A stretch of 9,100 bases of DNA from an uncultured Bacteroides sp. Its GTDB lineage: Bacteria; Bacteroidota; Bacteroidia; Bacteroidales; Bacteroidaceae. The position numbers were made by a program, and so were the translations under genes. The notes beneath the pieces were generated by a model, which was not told where the DNA came from, did not search any database, and saw nothing but the letters and a program-made list of their open reading frames with translations. Positions 7,801 to 9,100 of this stretch are shown here, one piece after another; within the stretch, counting starts at the first letter, position 1; every line of letters starts with the position of its first letter. The stretch is from NCBI GenBank assembly GCA_900557355.1, contig USSR01000240.1, positions 1-9,100 of the forward strand, read 5' to 3'.

Positions 7801-8911
7801 TGAACGTTTCTTTCAAGTAAACAACTCTGTAAACAGCGAACTATCCAACACCGGAACAGGGATAGGCTTATCACTGTCACTCAATATTGTAAAGGCACAT
7901 CATGGACAAATAACGGTTGAAAGTGAAGTAGGAAAAGGTAGTTCATTCATTGTCGAATTACCAATCGGTAATGAGCACTTTAAAGAAGATAAGAATATCA
8001 CCATCATAGAGAATGAAAAGAACACAGGGATAATCAATAACCCGATTAGTATAGAGAATGAAGAAGAGAGCTTGGAAAATCTGGAAGATTTCATCATACA
8101 GCAAAAGAAGGATTTCGATCATTCATCGACTTTACTTATCGTTGAGGATGACGATGAATTGAGGAAATTACTCATAGAGATATTTGAGCCCATTTTTGAA
8201 ATCTATGAAGCAAAGAATGGTGAAGATGCATTCAAAATCGCACAGCTCAATTCACCGGATCTTATTTTATCAGATGTGATGATGCCCGGCATCTCCGGTA
8301 TAAATCTATGTGCGAGGATAAAGTCTCATTTTGACACTAGCCATATTCCGGTCATTCTGCTCACGGCACTTAGTAGTGTGGAACACAATATTAAAGGACT
8401 CAATTGTGGAGCCGATGATTATATCACCAAACCATTTAATATCAGAATTCTGATCGCAAAATGCATTAACCTACTAAATAACAGACGAAAATTACAGGAA
8501 CGATACAAAACTTTAGAAAACAGTAGTGCAGAGCAACTGACCAGCAATAAGCTCGACCAAGATTTCATCGATCATATAATAAGAATTGTACAAACCAAGT
8601 TGGAAGAAGGAAACGGAGATATTAACGTCACCCTGTTATGTTCAGAATTAGGACTAAGCCGGACAAAGCTATTCCTGAAAATGAAAAAGATAACAGGGGA
8701 ATCTCCTCATTATTTTATTCAAAATATAAAACTGAAAACTGCTGCAAAAATGCTTCGGGAAAATGAAGAATATAACATTAGCGACATCAGTTTCCAGCTG
8801 GGGTTCAGCTCATTAAACTATTTTGGAAAAAGCTTTAAGGAGTATTTCGGAATGTCTCCTACTGCCTATCGTAAGTTTCACCAAGAACAAAAAGATAATC
8901 ACTCAATATAG
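4850..8911 (+). CDS. Hybrid two-component system (HTCS) sensor kinase / AraC-type regulator
   Basis: This single 1353-residue protein joins sensor, kinase, receiver and DNA-binding parts, the usual regulator of Bacteroides PULs. The N-terminal signal or anchor segment (about 7-22) precedes a periplasmic sensor of Reg_prop-type beta-propeller blades. Repeats of the WIGT kind occur near 55, 141, 220, 262, 309, 356, 401, 447 and 489, with weaker ones to about 630. A Y_Y_Y domain spans about 690-762 and a transmembrane helix 768-788. The histidine kinase has the H-box SHELKTP (His825), the N-box NNILSNAFKFTP (937-948), DSGIGIP (970-976), FERFFQV (984-990) and GTGIGLSLS (1002-1010). A receiver spans about 1094-1210 with acidic pocket EDDD (1099-1102), phospho-acceptor Asp1142, Thr1172 and Lys1194. 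The AraC-type double helix-turn-helix is at about 1240-1345 (ELGLSRTKLFLKMKKITG, then ISDISFQLGFSSLNYFGKSF). All catalytic residues are present, so it looks functional. It is divergent from the lyase/GH88 operon and should activate it on binding a uronate oligosaccharide (inferred). No clear Shine-Dalgarno precedes the ATG. Confidence 0.97.
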   Translation: MPEHNRLVAIIFMLVSCVSSITGFETVNFQHLSLNSMFPQITINGLYQDESGILWIGTKDGVKKYNGNYIESVNFMGINNWIQSNLVPTICGDKKGHLYVNTDYSIIEYDLIKEESRIIFSQPNTQILPSIAFNYGTNSLWIGLLDSVYNYKEGICQAKYKIDGNNLSISSLKETSGKLLYIGTKHDGVFTIDLSGRQQKVLTTRSEIISINEDSRNNIWVSTLNEGLFKLTPSGDVIQYTEATLASNYVRTVCEDNNGNIWIGTMLGLNVINSQTGDISFYGLEKEGSAGLSNLSVWIIMKDDQGTMWFGTYYGGLDYYNPHTDIFEYNNLKLGHAGIGPVISKIIEDKTGRLWISTEGDGLVSYLPETDSYTYYTKENNTISHNNIKTLYYDDTSSTVWIGTHLGGLCSYSIDKKEFKHFTIDPSDHTKRSEIVQAIIRHKDILYLGTLSGVYYMNLEDYSIQKLHLLDKYIYAVNSLMIDKQDNLWIGGNNLCYYSIKQNYVRSLDKYLAKITASSKNTITSLIQDNSNRIIATTLGAGILIYHPTQDRLEQINCKNSNLDSDYLSAVYPLSDHQLLVTSANGLSYIDLKTKRSYNYKSQNKFVLPSMIPGDIMKSSDSRIIMGGINGLAMISENNLFPESLPTKMFFSKLFVNNKEVSANDSSRILPRSLFATDHIKLKHYENNISVEIGINDFVNLGQSKYQYKLDGYNNSWIEFHPQKSINYMNLPYGDYKLKVRNISFKDETELNEISLGITIIPPVYATWYAYLLYTLLILAIIISIAYFYRSKLLLRNSLELERRDKLQKDAINESKMRFLGNISHELKTPIALISGQLELILMSNYSLSTIQNSLREVHNRAAKMGTLINELLDFLKYNKENFTLTVKQQDIILFTQEIYDSFVSYAELKNIHFNFVFDQKSQCTWFDEVQLQKVFNNILSNAFKFTPENGTVEIKITTSASSVIITFNDSGIGIPKDMTERIFERFFQVNNSVNSELSNTGTGIGLSLSLNIVKAHHGQITVESEVGKGSSFIVELPIGNEHFKEDKNITIIENEKNTGIINNPISIENEEESLENLEDFIIQQKKDFDHSSTLLIVEDDDELRKLLIEIFEPIFEIYEAKNGEDAFKIAQLNSPDLILSDVMMPGISGINLCARIKSHFDTSHIPVILLTALSSVEHNIKGLNCGADDYITKPFNIRILIAKCINLLNNRRKLQERYKTLENSSAEQLTSNKLDQDFIDHIIRIVQTKLEEGNGDINVTLLCSELGLSRTKLFLKMKKITGESPHYFIQNIKLKTAAKMLRENEEYNISDISFQLGFSSLNYFGKSFKEYFGMSPTAYRKFHQEQKDNHSI

Positions 8912-8921
8912 TAATATGGAT

Positions 8922-8949
8922 GCGTGCAAGACAAAAGTACCTTGCACGC
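8922..8949. terminator. Hairpin between convergent genes, likely bidirectional terminator
   Basis: GCGTGCAAG (8922-8930) and CTTGCACGC (8941-8949) form a perfect 9-bp stem with a 10-base loop. It begins 10 bases after the regulator's stop and ends 8 bases before the stop of the convergent minus-strand gene. Position and perfect symmetry suggest a terminator shared by both genes. Neither side has a strong T-run, so an intrinsic terminator is not certain. Confidence 0.6.
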
Positions 8950-8957
8950 TTCACCAC

Positions 8958-9100
8958 TTATTTAAAAGCAATCATAATCTGCTCATTACCTCCCTTATCA
9001 GGCATTCGCACACTACATACACCAGTTTCTTTATCCCAACTCCATACCACAGTTTCAGTGTCATTCTCCAGATTTTCTTCCAAACGTTCCGGTTTAGTTT
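8958..9100 (-). CDS. C-terminal end of an unidentified protein (partial, runs off the right edge)
   Basis: A minus-strand frame is open from the right edge to a TAA at 8958-8960 and encodes the last 46 or so residues of a protein. It contains TETVVWSWDKETGVCSVRMP and ends NEQIMIAFK. The alternating hydrophobic pattern (VVWSW, GVCSVRMP, QIMIAF) suggests beta-strands, as in the C-terminal sandwich domain of many PUL glycosidases or similar extracellular enzymes, but no family can be named from this fragment. It is convergent with the regulator, separated by a 46-base gap that holds the hairpin. It could be another member of the same PUL. The reading frame has natural codon content and no stop, but its short visible length limits certainty. 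Confidence 0.6.
   Translation of the reverse strand, partial: TKPERLEENLENDTETVVWSWDKETGVCSVRMPDKGGNEQIMIAFK

Noticed and set aside
5299..8097. Several minus-strand open frames inside the regulator gene
   Set aside because: They lie opposite propeller, Y_Y_Y and kinase sequence of the regulator; no domain or signal supports them.
1..9100. CRISPR arrays, tRNA or rRNA genes, insertion-sequence ends
   Set aside because: No regularly spaced repeats, cloverleaf sequences, rRNA blocks, transposase genes or terminal inverted repeats were seen on either strand.

Overview
The window looks like an accessory polysaccharide utilisation locus (PUL) from a gut-type Bacteroides (Bacteroidota). The evidence is a SusC-type TonB-dependent receptor, a 1353-residue hybrid two-component regulator with a fused AraC domain, AT-rich DNA without clear Shine-Dalgarno sequences, and promoter-like TAnnTTTG boxes. 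Species cannot be fixed from the sequence.

Layout. Bases 1-4517 hold a minus-strand gene run, read right to left: a GH88-type unsaturated glucuronyl hydrolase (3318-4517), a polysaccharide lyase of the alginate-lyase/(alpha/alpha)-toroid type (2042-3292), and a SusC-like receptor (from 2017 off the left edge). Gaps are only 24-25 bases, so one operon is likely. The receptor frame is broken by one in-frame TAA at 689-691. The same frame then continues with recognisable SusC sequence to the left edge, so the gene appears to be a nonsense pseudogene, unless the base is an error. A 332-base spacer (4518-4849) separates this operon from a divergent plus-strand hybrid two-component system (4850-8911) and holds candidate promoters for both directions and a short direct repeat. 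After the regulator, a perfect 9-bp hairpin lies in a 46-base gap before the 3' end of a convergent minus-strand gene (8958 to the right edge).

Working model (inference from families). The regulator senses an oligosaccharide in the periplasm and switches on the divergent operon. The SusC-like pore, with a SusD-like partner presumably beyond the left edge, imports uronic-acid-containing fragments. The lyase cuts them by beta-elimination and the GH88 enzyme removes the resulting 4,5-unsaturated uronic acid. The lyase plus GH88 pair points to a uronate-containing glycan such as glucuronan, alginate-like or glycosaminoglycan-like material. The exact substrate cannot be read from the sequence. The stop codon in the receptor would be expected to cripple import through this locus.
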